Assembly (NCBI GenBank): GCA_032718475.1
Contig: JAUCBJ010008313.1
Coordinates: 124,001-188,000 of the forward strand
Reading direction: 5' to 3'
Length of the DNA stretch: 64,000 nucleotides
From: Nemertoderma westbladi
Lineage: Eukaryota > Xenacoelomorpha > Nemertodermatida > Nemertodermatidae
The notes under the pieces were generated by a model. That model was not told where the DNA came from. It saw only the letters and a program-made list of their open reading frames with translations, and ran no database searches. The translations under genes and the position numbers were made by a program. Below are positions 43,278-53,310 of the stretch, piece after piece; the stretch's first letter is position 1, and every line of letters starts with the position of its first letter.

Positions 43278-46200
43278 ATGTACCAATTACGCCAGTATCT
43301 AGTCAATAATCCAAACGAACTAAAATTTATTCATATTAACGCTTTAAGTCACGTGAAACACTACAATGATATTAAAGACCTTCTTCAAACTGACCCCAAA
43401 ATAACGACTAACACAATAATCAGTATATCGGAAACTTGGTTGAAACGCCACATAGCATCAAAATCAATACAATTATCAGGTTACAACATTGAAAGGCAGG
43501 ATAGGAGAAAGAAGAAAGGGGGAGGTGTCTTATTTTACATACCTAGTGGCATTAAATACAATACAAGGGGGGATATTAAATTAGGGAACAATAGCACTAC
43601 AACGAATAATAATAAAAGCAATACAAGCAATTATAAGAAAGAAAATAAAAAATATGACTCATTGTGGATCAATATAGGCGATACTCTAGTAGGTGTATTC
43701 TACATACCACCACATGCTAATAATATTTGGGATGACCTGACCGAGGAAATGGAGAATGCTACCAATGCATCTCAAAATGTCCTTCTAATGGGTGATTTCA
43801 ATGTTAATATTCAATCCACATATGACCCCCAATCAAAAAATAACTCTGCATATTATAAAAACAAGCAATTCCTGGAAATACTAACGACATACAACTTACA
43901 AATCCTAAATACCGAGCACCCCACTAGATATAAAGCAAAAACCAGCTCTCTTATAGACATGTTCATAACCACCTCAAATAATACAGATAACTATATTGAA
44001 TGCAATACATTTCCGGCTGACTTTTCCGATCACGAATTTATAGTACTGAAATCCAAACAAGTAATTTCACAACCACCACAAAACACGAAACCAGTATATT
44101 CTACAGTTAAATTCCGCGATCTATCACATTTCAATGAATCTGATTTTCTTAATGAAATTAGTAAAATTGACTGGACGAATAATTATTTTACAAGCAATGT
44201 AGATTACGTTTATGACAACTTCGAAAATAAATTAAATGAAATATATGATAAGCATGCACCAATTAAAACTAAATGCATACGATCTAGCAATAATATCAAA
44301 AGCAACTTGCACAACATATCACTATGGTGGAACTCAGAACTATCATCCCTAAATATTGAAAAACAGCAAAAATTAATCAGGTGGAGACATTCAAAAAGTG
44401 AAAGTGACTTTGCAGACTATAAAACAATTCGAAATAAATTTAACTCACTAAATAAAAACCTAAAGAATAAATATATAAAATCAAAACTAAATGATGCAAC
44501 TGCAATAAAAGACAAATGGGCAATATTAAATAAAATCACTAATAATAATAAAAAAACCGAGCAAACTATATCGTCCTTAATTAATCACGCAACAGGCTCT
44601 ATTATTTATAACATATTACCAATGGCGAACCTACTTAATGACACATATCTAAATCTGGGTAACTTTCAAAGCACTGGCTATATAAAAAGACATTGTACTG
44701 TTCACTCTAGTTTCAGCTTTAAGAACGTAACCGAATTAGAAATATTTGAAATAATATCTAAAATAAACACAAATAAACCAACTGGTCCGTCAATATTAAG
44801 TCCAAAATTAATAAAACTAATTGCACCGTATATTACCATACCACTAACTCACATCACAAACTTATGCCTAACGTCAAGCACTTTTCCTTCTCGGCTAAAA
44901 TCAACCTTTATTACTCCTGTATTCAAAAAAGGGTCTCGAGATGAACCATCTAATTATAGACCTATTTCTGTCACATCAACATTCGAAAAAATAATTGAAA
45001 CAGTCATATATCACCAAATTACAAAATATCTACACAACAATAAAATACTACAAAGTAAGCAATTTGGTTTCAGAAAAGGGTATTCTACAGCAGACGCCGT
45101 TTTATTTGCAACCGAGTCTTGGAAACGCGAACTTAACGAAAAAAAATATATTGCTATTGGAGTACTAGATCTCTCTAAAGCTTTCAACTCCCTCCAGCAC
45201 GACATTCTCCTAGATAAATTAATAGAAATTGGATTCCAATCGAATGCTGTTGCACTTATTAAAAGTTATCTTCTCGACCGCCCGCAAGCTGTAAAATTAA
45301 GCAAAATGTTCTCAGACTGGAAAATTTGCAATAGGGGTATACCACAGGGCACCAAACTTGGACCATTATTGTTTTTAATATATGTCAATGACTTTGCAAA
45401 TCAAATAAATTTGGAAACAATCCAATATGCCGATGACACTCTTATATATTGCTCGCACCCAAATGCACATACTGCAGTAAAACAACTAAACAATCAAATC
45501 ACATATATTAGCCAGCTATTCGCAACACTAGGTATGAAATTAAACTCAAATAAAACAGAACTTCTTGTTATATCCCCATTAAAGAGAACAGACGAATTAA
45601 ATAATCTACATCTTGTGCTTAATAATGACATAATTAAACAATCAACCACAATTAAATATTTAGGCATCATCATAGATAACAGATTATCATGGAAGGACCA
45701 AATAAAAACTACTACATCTAAAATGGCAGCGGCCACATCCACAATACGCCAAATAAAAGGACAATTGCCAATCTCTACGAAATTAATGTTATACAAAGCT
45801 CTAGTCATGCCGTACCATAACTACTGTAGTATCTTAACAGCGACATATAATAATACTCACGGATATAAGGAACTACTGTACAAAATGGATAAGATTCAAA
45901 ATTACGCACTTAGGCTAATCTATAACAAAAAAATACGAGAAACTTCAGGAACAGAACTAAGACAATTAGCTAGGATCCCGCACCTTAACGCACTGAGAGA
46001 ATACCACGCAATACAATATTTCTATAAATACATGTTCAACATTATCCCAGCATTTAAATCATTAAAACTCCCGTTCATCAATCAAATATCACTATCTAAT
46101 AGGCAAATAAATCCACGAACTAAAAAAATAAAAGTTCCAAAAACAACAAACAGATTTGGTCACAACTCTTTTATTGTCACATGCATAAAATCATGGAACA

Positions 46201-46301
46201 ATTTACCTAATAACATTCGTAAATTTGCACTCAATAATAATTTTTTATCACTATTGGAAAATTACTACATAACACAATATGAAAGAAAAGCAGTAACATA
46301 A
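43278..46301 (+). CDS. LINE ORF2: endonuclease-reverse transcriptase, intact
   Basis: A 1007-aa unbroken frame. An APE-type endonuclease occupies about residues 1-260, with ISETWL, LLMGDFNVN and FSDHEF near its end, all expected catalytic landmarks. The RT begins around residue 430 and has FKKGSRDEPSNYRPIS, FGFRKGYST, motif A VLDLSKAFN (Asp631), motif B RGIPQGTKLGPLLFLIYVND and catalytic motif C QYADDT (Asp719, Asp720). The thumb follows (YLGIIIDNRLSW). Residue 637 is Asn where LINEs usually have Asp (AFD). No separate ORF1 is seen. The motifs suggest the Jockey/CR1/L2 group. The enzyme nicks target DNA and copies its own RNA. Confidence 0.92.
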   Translation: MYQLRQYLVNNPNELKFIHINALSHVKHYNDIKDLLQTDPKITTNTIISISETWLKRHIASKSIQLSGYNIERQDRRKKKGGGVLFYIPSGIKYNTRGDIKLGNNSTTTNNNKSNTSNYKKENKKYDSLWINIGDTLVGVFYIPPHANNIWDDLTEEMENATNASQNVLLMGDFNVNIQSTYDPQSKNNSAYYKNKQFLEILTTYNLQILNTEHPTRYKAKTSSLIDMFITTSNNTDNYIECNTFPADFSDHEFIVLKSKQVISQPPQNTKPVYSTVKFRDLSHFNESDFLNEISKIDWTNNYFTSNVDYVYDNFENKLNEIYDKHAPIKTKCIRSSNNIKSNLHNISLWWNSELSSLNIEKQQKLIRWRHSKSESDFADYKTIRNKFNSLNKNLKNKYIKSKLNDATAIKDKWAILNKITNNNKKTEQTISSLINHATGSIIYNILPMANLLNDTYLNLGNFQSTGYIKRHCTVHSSFSFKNVTELEIFEIISKINTNKPTGPSILSPKLIKLIAPYITIPLTHITNLCLTSSTFPSRLKSTFITPVFKKGSRDEPSNYRPISVTSTFEKIIETVIYHQITKYLHNNKILQSKQFGFRKGYSTADAVLFATESWKRELNEKKYIAIGVLDLSKAFNSLQHDILLDKLIEIGFQSNAVALIKSYLLDRPQAVKLSKMFSDWKICNRGIPQGTKLGPLLFLIYVNDFANQINLETIQYADDTLIYCSHPNAHTAVKQLNNQITYISQLFATLGMKLNSNKTELLVISPLKRTDELNNLHLVLNNDIIKQSTTIKYLGIIIDNRLSWKDQIKTTTSKMAAATSTIRQIKGQLPISTKLMLYKALVMPYHNYCSILTATYNNTHGYKELLYKMDKIQNYALRLIYNKKIRETSGTELRQLARIPHLNALREYHAIQYFYKYMFNIIPAFKSLKLPFINQISLSNRQINPRTKKIKVPKTTNRFGHNSFIVTCIKSWNNLPNNIRKFALNNNFLSLLENYYITQYERKAVT

Positions 46302-47361
46302 TCACTTAACTATACATTATTATAAAAGTCAGGCTATAAAAGAAGGGAAGGGGGGGGGGTGGGGTGGGGGGGGGGGGGGGCAAGTATGTAAGGTGCTTGT
46401 AATTTTTCGTGTTATTTTATCTATACTGTGTATTGATATTTAAGTATGGAGTACGTGGATATTGGTTTTATTTATGCATGGTATGTGTGGGGTGTGCGGA
46501 AGTGCATGTTTATGCATGGGATGGGCTTGATAATACGGGTTGATAATGCGATAGTACGTTAATAGTTTATGTATGGCTGAGCCTGGCCCATGCACGTAGT
46601 TTTATTTAACCATACACCATACAACTTTAGTTAACTAAGTACGGTTGTAATGTGTACAGTAAATATCTTATTCTATTGTTTAGTGTCGTATTATTTATTA
46701 TTTACAAATTATATTGTGTCAACACGTACATAGAAGATGGACCAAGTCCATCCAGCCCGCTGACTTTGACCTTTTAAACTATCAGTTTAATGTGTAACTT
46801 CGGTGCCATTTCACTGCCTTTAGTCCAGCATGCTGGCTAAAGTTTTAAGGTTAATATATAATTGAATTGAAATTGAATTGATTGGACTACTGCTTAAATA
46901 ACGGTAATAAGGTAAGGTAAAGTAACCAAGTAACCCCTAAAATTCAGAAATTCAATTATTCTAAAATAATTGACATACCGGTATTTATGATAGGCTTATT
47001 ATATTTATTTCTATAAATTTAGGCTGAAATTATACCGGTATTCTGTAATTAATTCTAGTCCATAATTATACTTATATATACTATAAGTGTAAGCTGTATA
47101 CCGGTATTCACAATAGGCTTATTATATATTGCTATATATTTGCGCTGAAATTACATACCGGTATTCTGTGACAAATCTAGTCTGTAATAATACTTATATA
47201 TATATTATAAGCATACCGGTATTCTAATATATTATATATATATATCACGTTACACTGAGTAACAATATCGGTAATTAATTACTAGGCTAACAGTTGATAC
47301 TGAATAACTAGACTTGATTTAACTGTAATACCTCAGTAGGCATCCAACTGTACAAACAAAC
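46302..47361 (+). other. LINE 3' region and remaining E3 leader
   Basis: 46302-46885 is the LINE 3' untranslated region, with a poly-G tract and short-repeat tail. 46886-47361 returns to E3 leader sequence. Within it, a ~125-bp unit beginning with ATACCGGTAT is repeated twice (about 46975-47100 and 47100-47225). No gene is seen. Confidence 0.6.
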
Positions 47362-49629
47362 ATGTCTGATACAAAGCAAAACCTGTCAGACAGTCTCTTA
47401 GATACAACCATCTGTGACCCAGATAGGAGTGTGGAACGTGTGAGACCGAAGTTCAACTCACCTCCTACTGTAAGAAAGATCATCCCTCCAGTAGTAGTAT
47501 TAGATCCTAGGCTGGTCCAACACCGTAGGTCTATCATAGGCACTCGAGCTCAGGTCAAGCGGGACCAAGAAGCAGCGGAACAGCAACAACCCGCGAGCCG
47601 AGAACTTATTTCTCAGCGGACCGACAGCTCCAGTAGTGCGGATACTGTAGAGCTGACACCCGAGTGCGGAGCAAAGATGGCAGATGCGGTTTATTCGGAT
47701 CCCCTTCTCATCCTTCCTGCAGCCGTACTCACTAGGGTATTGATTGCGGTGGAGGAACACCAGATTGATTGGGCGAGAAGTAAGCGATCGACCAAGGATA
47801 GTTATGCGGGATATACAAGGGAAGAACTGAAGTCTATTGTCGAGTCGCAATGGAACTTCCCCGGACCCGGACTCCCATTTGACTTATCGGAAGCTGCCTG
47901 GGAAGACATACACAGGATGGGAGTGACAAAAGAAACCAGCGATCCAGCTGTGTGGAAGAGGTCAGCAGCAGGATACGTACAGGTATTCTTCAGCTCTATG
48001 GAGCGATTAAAGGAACAACTGTTTCGACAACCCCAAGGACCTCAAGAGCAGGGAGAGCTGCTTTATCAAGTTAGAGAAAGAATTCTACGAATCAGGCTAA
48101 TCTTATCGGCCTTTGAGGAGGCTTCTAAAAGAAGACAAGACACGTCGTTGCAAGTTGCCATAAAGACTTGGTTTCAGCGGGTGAGTCTCCAAGTTCAAGG
48201 AACTGCCCAGTGGAAATCTCAGCTGGCTGAGCGCTCAACCCACGGAGAATCAACAGACGCTACATTTTCCCAAGTGGAAAGTGAAGCGACGGCAGAGAAA
48301 CCGCATAAGAGGGATGCTATTGACATCTATCTGTCGGACTATCAACGTTTTGTAGGAGATGAAGAGTTGAGGAGAAGGCTAGATGGACTTAGTCCTAACA
48401 GTGAAGGAGCCAAGCTTGTGTTGGACGCAATCGATGCGGATATGATAGCTGCGAACCAAGCTAAATTTGATGAAAGCAGCCGCATCGCTAAGGTCCAAGA
48501 AGAACAAGTAAAGAAAAAACGTATAGAAGACAGAAAGATAGCAGCAGCGGCAATGGCAGTGGCAGAAGCGGAAAGAAAGGCGGCAGAGGCAGCGGCAGAG
48601 GCGGCAGCGGCAGAGGCAAAAGCGGCAGCGGCAGAGGCGGCAGCGGCAGAGGCAAAAGCGGCAGCGGCAGAAGCGGAAAGAAAGATAGCAGTGGCGGAAG
48701 CAGAACGAAGAGCATCTGAAGAGACCGCCCAACTAGAATTGGAAAATCTGCAAGAGAAGCAAGACTACATAGATAAACAGAGAACAGCTACTCAGTGGCA
48801 GCTGATGAATCGATCCACCCCCAAGAGACAGGGTTTTACATCATCGGATGAAGGTGATACAACCGACCCTGAAGGCGGAGGAAATCGATCTCGTCTCAGC
48901 AGACGCAGAAGAATGTCCCACCGTCAGAAATTGCCTGATTTGCCCCCTGCTGTTCGAAAGCAACTAGCTAGAACAGACTTAGGTAGTACAGAACCCACAG
49001 ACCAAATTATTAAAATAGAAAGACTCCCTACTATAGTAGATGAGCCTGAAATAATTAGGCCTGTTCTCGAAACCACCCCTTCAGTAATAGAGACACCTGT
49101 ACTCCCAGAACCTACCTCTAAATTCCCTTTGCATAGCACTAAGCTACCTGTGCCCAACAGAACAGCCCATGAGACAGTTCCTGTTCTGGACTCCGGGCAA
49201 AATATCAATGATTTGTCGCCCGTTGTTCCCCATCCACTCGCTACAACGTTGGCGGCTCCCGCTTCGGCGGTCGAGTGGGTGGATGAGAGACGGCGGGGGA
49301 TGGATCTCCTGCTCGGGCAGATGCAGGAGACTGTTAAGCAGTTCAAGGGCACTGTAAGGGAAAGTAGGTTAGAGTTGCAAGAAGTGCAGCAAAGTATCGC
49401 GTTAGAACGCGATAAATTAGTAAACACACAAAAGGGTATACCACCACCCCCTGTAACAATGTGTCAACCTGTTAGGTCTGAAGTATTTCATGCGCAAGGT
49501 GTGGAGCCTACACGCATCTATACTGCTAGCGAAGTGGAAACTCCTATAGTAAACCCTATTAAGGGTAATTATAAACCTGTTGACAATGATATCCCATATA
49601 GACTTGATAATAATCCGAGAAATTTATAA
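47362..49629 (+). CDS. gag: E3 Gag ORF 1: long leader protein with Ala-rich coiled coil
   Basis: A 755-aa frame from ATG 47362 to TAA 49627-49629. Residues ~390-470 form an Ala/Glu/Arg-rich, perfectly helical stretch with repeated AEAAAAEAKAAAAEAE-like units, a strong single helix or coiled coil. The first 300 residues are mixed helical. The C-terminal third is Pro/Thr-rich and ends with another helical segment (RRGMDLLLGQMQETVKQF). No zinc knuckle is present. The next ORF starts 27 bases later in the same frame, so readthrough could join them, or the stop may be a recent mutation. Such N-terminal extensions exist in some large retroelements; the function is unknown. Confidence 0.75.
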   Translation: MSDTKQNLSDSLLDTTICDPDRSVERVRPKFNSPPTVRKIIPPVVVLDPRLVQHRRSIIGTRAQVKRDQEAAEQQQPASRELISQRTDSSSSADTVELTPECGAKMADAVYSDPLLILPAAVLTRVLIAVEEHQIDWARSKRSTKDSYAGYTREELKSIVESQWNFPGPGLPFDLSEAAWEDIHRMGVTKETSDPAVWKRSAAGYVQVFFSSMERLKEQLFRQPQGPQEQGELLYQVRERILRIRLILSAFEEASKRRQDTSLQVAIKTWFQRVSLQVQGTAQWKSQLAERSTHGESTDATFSQVESEATAEKPHKRDAIDIYLSDYQRFVGDEELRRRLDGLSPNSEGAKLVLDAIDADMIAANQAKFDESSRIAKVQEEQVKKKRIEDRKIAAAAMAVAEAERKAAEAAAEAAAAEAKAAAAEAAAAEAKAAAAEAERKIAVAEAERRASEETAQLELENLQEKQDYIDKQRTATQWQLMNRSTPKRQGFTSSDEGDTTDPEGGGNRSRLSRRRRMSHRQKLPDLPPAVRKQLARTDLGSTEPTDQIIKIERLPTIVDEPEIIRPVLETTPSVIETPVLPEPTSKFPLHSTKLPVPNRTAHETVPVLDSGQNINDLSPVVPHPLATTLAAPASAVEWVDERRRGMDLLLGQMQETVKQFKGTVRESRLELQEVQQSIALERDKLVNTQKGIPPPPVTMCQPVRSEVFHAQGVEPTRIYTASEVETPIVNPIKGNYKPVDNDIPYRLDNNPRNL

Positions 49630-49656
49630 ACCGATAACTCGATATTAAATAACACG

Positions 49657-50793
49657 ATGGCCCAAGAAAGTTTTACGCGTCAAATGGCTAGAACCGAAGC
49701 CCGTCAAGCGGTAAAGGTGGGAGAGATTGTCAAGTTCAATGGAGATGAGATGAAATGGTTACCTTTTAATGAATATTACAAAGATAACATACAGAACTCT
49801 GTGCTATCTAATGGAGAGAAACTTAGATTCCTCATCGAGTGCTTGGAAGGATCTCCCAAGTTAATGGCGTTAAAGTTTATTGGACATCCAGATGGATTAA
49901 GACAAGTTTGGGATACACTAAACATCAGGTATGGTAATAGGACTAACATAGCTAGGTATTTATATGCGAAATTAATGACGCCCCGAAAGTTTCTTAGCAG
50001 CGGGATTATAGAGTTTTCCGACGAGATTCAGGAGATCTGTAGACAACTAGATAGGTTAGGTAAGTCTCATGAATACCAGAATTCTATGGTTGTAGGAGCC
50101 TTAGCATCTACTTTGCCCAAGGGTGGAGTAGGTACACGCTGGGACAAGAAAGTGTTATATATGATGGAACAACAACAAAGAGATCCTACCATGGCTGATC
50201 TCATGTCATTTTTAGATGGAGAGGTAAAATTACAGCTCCTAAAGCAGTCCAGAGAGAAGACACCAGAAAATAAGGTAAGTGAGAAACCCGTTTCTAGGAG
50301 AAAGGTAATACCAGTGTGTTATACAGACGACGGCGGAAGCCAGGCTTCTCAAGAGGAAGACAGCGGGAAAGACACTGAAAGATCTTACTATGACAACAAA
50401 ACGCCTAAAGAACAGGTAAGTAAATTCAAGTCTCGAACCAATGACAGGAGAGAACAGGTAAGAAAAACTCCTTCTACGTCTCGTAAGAGAATTCAGTTAA
50501 GAAAGCCCGAAGAAAGAACGAGTGTGCACAATGTTACTCAAAATAAGGTAAGTAACATTAAACCGAAATGTGCGATATGTGACGGGACCCACCGTTTGAA
50601 TGTGTGCGACGAATTCCTAAAGAAATCATTAATGGATAGACGGGAAGTCATGTGGGATAAGCGGTTGTGTTATAATTGCCTCAGACAAGGACACCAACGG
50701 CGAACCTGTTACTCCGACGCAAGGTGTGCAAAGTGCGGTGCGAAACATCATATCTTGTTGCACACTGAATTCGAGCGAAATTCAGTGATGTGA
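49657..50793 (+). CDS. gag: E3 Gag ORF 2: DUF1759-like Gag with zinc knuckles
   Basis: A 378-aa frame. Residues ~25-200 match the DUF1759-like capsid region of BEL/Pao Gag (VKFNGDEMKWLPFNEYY, EKLRFLIECLEG, LMTPRKFLSSG). A basic Ser/Lys-rich linker follows. The C-terminal zinc-binding cluster holds CAICDGTHRLNVC, CYNCLRQGHQRRTC and CAKCGAKHHILLH. It assembles the particle and binds the element RNA. It ends at TGA 50791-50793, and the protease frame continues in the -1 register, which fits a Gag-Pol frameshift although I see no classical slippery heptamer. Confidence 0.88.
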   Translation: MAQESFTRQMARTEARQAVKVGEIVKFNGDEMKWLPFNEYYKDNIQNSVLSNGEKLRFLIECLEGSPKLMALKFIGHPDGLRQVWDTLNIRYGNRTNIARYLYAKLMTPRKFLSSGIIEFSDEIQEICRQLDRLGKSHEYQNSMVVGALASTLPKGGVGTRWDKKVLYMMEQQQRDPTMADLMSFLDGEVKLQLLKQSREKTPENKVSEKPVSRRKVIPVCYTDDGGSQASQEEDSGKDTERSYYDNKTPKEQVSKFKSRTNDRREQVRKTPSTSRKRIQLRKPEERTSVHNVTQNKVSNIKPKCAICDGTHRLNVCDEFLKKSLMDRREVMWDKRLCYNCLRQGHQRRTCYSDARCAKCGAKHHILLHTEFERNSVM

Positions 50794-51565
50794 ACGACAC
50801 TGACCAAAGTTCTGAGATGGAAGGATTCTATACGGACGAATTCTCCGACGAAGACGAATCCTGTTACATGATAAATACCGCAGTGTATCGAGCACTTACG
50901 TATGAAAAGGACACCGACAGCGAGCTCACCCTAACTACTTCTGACCGACAACCATCTTGGAAAGCACCAACTTCCAATGTAGGAATCCGAGAATTTCCAG
51001 TAGTGCAGTTAAGGGTCCACGGACCTAAAAGGAGTTATATAGTGAACGCCCTCCTTGACTCCGGTAGCACAGGAACATTCATCGACAAAGAACTAGCCGA
51101 AGACATCTTTGCTGGACAACCCAAGTTCCAAACTAAGCTAAACATGTCAGGAATTATGCAGGTTTGGAAATCTACCGTAATAGCGGATTATTATGTAGGC
51201 GCGTTGTCCACCCCCCAGGATGAACTAGGAGAACACAGCATAAGGTCAGTAAAAATGGTAGTGATAAAGAACTTCGCTACCAGTGGAACCAAGTGGAACC
51301 TTATAACTGGGATGAGGATGATTTCACCCAGCAGCTTGAAATACCTAGATTCAACACCGAATACCCTGGAGTGCAAATACTCATCGGTCAAAATGCGCAT
51401 GAAGCGCTCGAGACATTGGAGAAACGGCCTGCTCAACCGCAACCACTACAAGCTTATGCGGGAAGAACTAGAGTGGGTTGGTACTTTACTGGCCCTTCCC
51501 GTAGAACTCTCATGGAAAGATTACCGAAAGATCAGGTATATCAAGTAAGAGAATGGGAAGTGTAG
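50790..51565 (+). pseudogene. pol: E3 aspartic protease and linker
   Basis: It opens in the -1 frame relative to Gag. VNALLDSGSTGTFIDKEL (about 51040-51095) is the retropepsin active site. A frame change near 51290-51300 leads to a frame with ILIGQNAHEAL and TRVGWYFTGP, the conserved BEL/Pao link to RT, ending at TAG 51563-51565. The following RT is in the same frame as this second part, so the stop is the only break there. Confidence 0.8.
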
Positions 51566-51691
51566 AGCAGTGAGTTAGACGATCCAACTGAGGGAACTCC
51601 ATACTCCTCAGATAACGACGATATCCACAAACTCTTCGACGAGGAGAATACAATTGATCTCCTTACGGAAAACGAGACTTGGCAAAACCAA

Positions 51692-53251
51692 GTGAACCTA
51701 TGTCAGCTCATTCGTCCATCAGAACGAGTTGACTATAACGACGAACTGAATGACTTCATTGAACGTTATAATGCAAAAACTCGGGATGAACACGCCGTAC
51801 GATTCTTTACTCAAGAGGCTGTAGAGCCCAATTCCTACGATAAGGCCCTATCGGTAGAAGAAGAAAGAGCCAAGCAGATCCAAGAGACAACTACACGTTT
51901 TCTTAAAGATCAAGGTAGATATGAAATCGGTCTACCTTTCCGAAAGCGAGAACCAAAGTTCATAAACAACAGACCCTTGGCGGAGAAAAGAATTGCTCAA
52001 CTACATCGACGCCTTACGGCAAATTCTTCAGCTAAAGAAATGTATCAAATGCAGTTGAAGAAATTTATTAACAAAGGATATGCGGAGCGAGTACCGGAAG
52101 AAACACCTATAACTGAGAGAACGTATTATTTAACACATCATTACTTTCCCAAACCCGGTAAACCTCATGAGGTACGAGTAGTGTTTGACTGCTCCGCCCT
52201 TTACATGGGTCAATCCCTTAATTCCGAGTTGTTACCAGGACCCAACTTACTCCAATCCTTGTTGGGAATACTCTTAAGATTACGACAATATTCAATCGCT
52301 TTCGCCTCCGATATAGAAGGTATGTTCTTACAAGTCAAGGCGCTGGATAGGGATCGAGATAGCCTACGATTTCTGTGGTGGCCTGAAGGAGACCTCAACC
52401 AGAAACTGGTGGAATATTGGATGACCATCCAGACTTTTGGGATAATCTCGAGCCCTTTAAACGCCTGTTCAGTGGTGCGCACCTCTGCGGATGACAACCG
52501 GGAAGCCTTCTCTAAAGAGGTGATCGACAACATCAAACGGGATATATACATGGACGACAATCTAAAGTCCCTTCCATCAGTCGAAGAAGCCATTGATGTC
52601 GCTAAAGGAACGGTAGAGTGCTTAAAAAGAGGTGGATTTCGATTAACTAAATTCACCAGCAACTCCCGTGAGTTTCTGGAGTCGATCCCGGTAGAAGATC
52701 GAGGAGCGAAAGACCTAGATCTAATCAAAGATGATCTTCCAGAAACCAAGACACTTGGTTTGAAATGGGACACAGAGAGAGATATCCTGTTTTTCCAGCT
52801 AAAACAGCGAGATAATCCAGTTCGGACTAAACGGATTTGTTTAAGTATCCTGAGCACTTATTTCGATCCATTGGGATTTATTAGCCCAGTTATATTGATT
52901 GCTCGGTGTTTAGTACAACAAATGTGGCTTGAAAACCACTCATGGGACGATCCACTTAAGGGAGAATTATTAAAGAAGTGGATGAAATGGGAAGATTCTC
53001 TACCAGCCATAGAGAACTTTATAATTTCCCGTTCATATTTTGGTCATGTTCTCCCTACGTATTCCTATCAACTCCATGTGTTTGGAGACGCCAGCGATAT
53101 GGGAATAGGTATAGTAGCCTACCTGAGAGTGGAAACTCCGGATGGAATCAAAGTCGCCTTGGTTACCTCTAAGGCATTGATAAACAACAAGTTGAAAGTT
53201 CCTAAAAGCCTAGTTCTAGTTCTAGTTCTAGTTCTAGTTCCTAGTTCTTAA
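51692..53251 (+). CDS. pol: E3 reverse transcriptase
   Basis: A 519-codon open frame; homology begins upstream, at least from 51566. RT landmarks: EVRVVFDCSALYMGQSLN, LPGPNLLQSLLGILLRLR, FASDIEGMFLQV (motif A), and catalytic YMDD (residues 286-289), then GGFRLTKFTSNS, TLGLKWD and YFDPLGFISPV. RNase H starts with LHVFGDASDMGIGIVAY. The frame ends in Val/Leu repeats from a CTAGTT hexamer expansion (53203-53243) and a stop, so the RNase H is cut by slippage. Confidence 0.88.
   Translation: MNLCQLIRPSERVDYNDELNDFIERYNAKTRDEHAVRFFTQEAVEPNSYDKALSVEEERAKQIQETTTRFLKDQGRYEIGLPFRKREPKFINNRPLAEKRIAQLHRRLTANSSAKEMYQMQLKKFINKGYAERVPEETPITERTYYLTHHYFPKPGKPHEVRVVFDCSALYMGQSLNSELLPGPNLLQSLLGILLRLRQYSIAFASDIEGMFLQVKALDRDRDSLRFLWWPEGDLNQKLVEYWMTIQTFGIISSPLNACSVVRTSADDNREAFSKEVIDNIKRDIYMDDNLKSLPSVEEAIDVAKGTVECLKRGGFRLTKFTSNSREFLESIPVEDRGAKDLDLIKDDLPETKTLGLKWDTERDILFFQLKQRDNPVRTKRICLSILSTYFDPLGFISPVILIARCLVQQMWLENHSWDDPLKGELLKKWMKWEDSLPAIENFIISRSYFGHVLPTYSYQLHVFGDASDMGIGIVAYLRVETPDGIKVALVTSKALINNKLKVPKSLVLVLVLVLVPSS
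53203..53243 (+). repeat. CTAGTT hexamer expansion inside RNase H
   Basis: The hexamer is repeated about five times, with an imperfect last unit (CCTAGTTCTTA). The frame before it encodes normal RNase H up to KVPKSL and then Leu/Val repeats; the RNase H continues in another frame after it. Replication slippage is the simplest cause. Confidence 0.88.
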
Positions 53252-53310
53252 AAGCGGCTCTATACGCTACAGCCATCGGCCGGAATGTAACAGAACAGAT
53301 CGATTATCCA

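Larger units (their letters stand above)
41721..46885 (+). mobile_element. Full-length single-ORF LINE in the E3 leader
   Basis: The components are a ~1.5-kb 5' region with two tandem 290-bp units, one 1007-codon ORF with endonuclease and RT, and a ~580-bp 3' region with a long poly-G run (about 46346-46380) and an ATTGAATTG-type short-repeat tail (46860-46885). The intact frame implies recent origin. Exact ends and target duplication are not resolved. Confidence 0.75.

Noticed and set aside
48379-48732. Cys/Arg-rich and Leu/Pro-rich minus-strand frames
   Set aside because: They are antisense to the Ala-rich helix of E3 Gag ORF 1 and arise from its GCN-rich codons.
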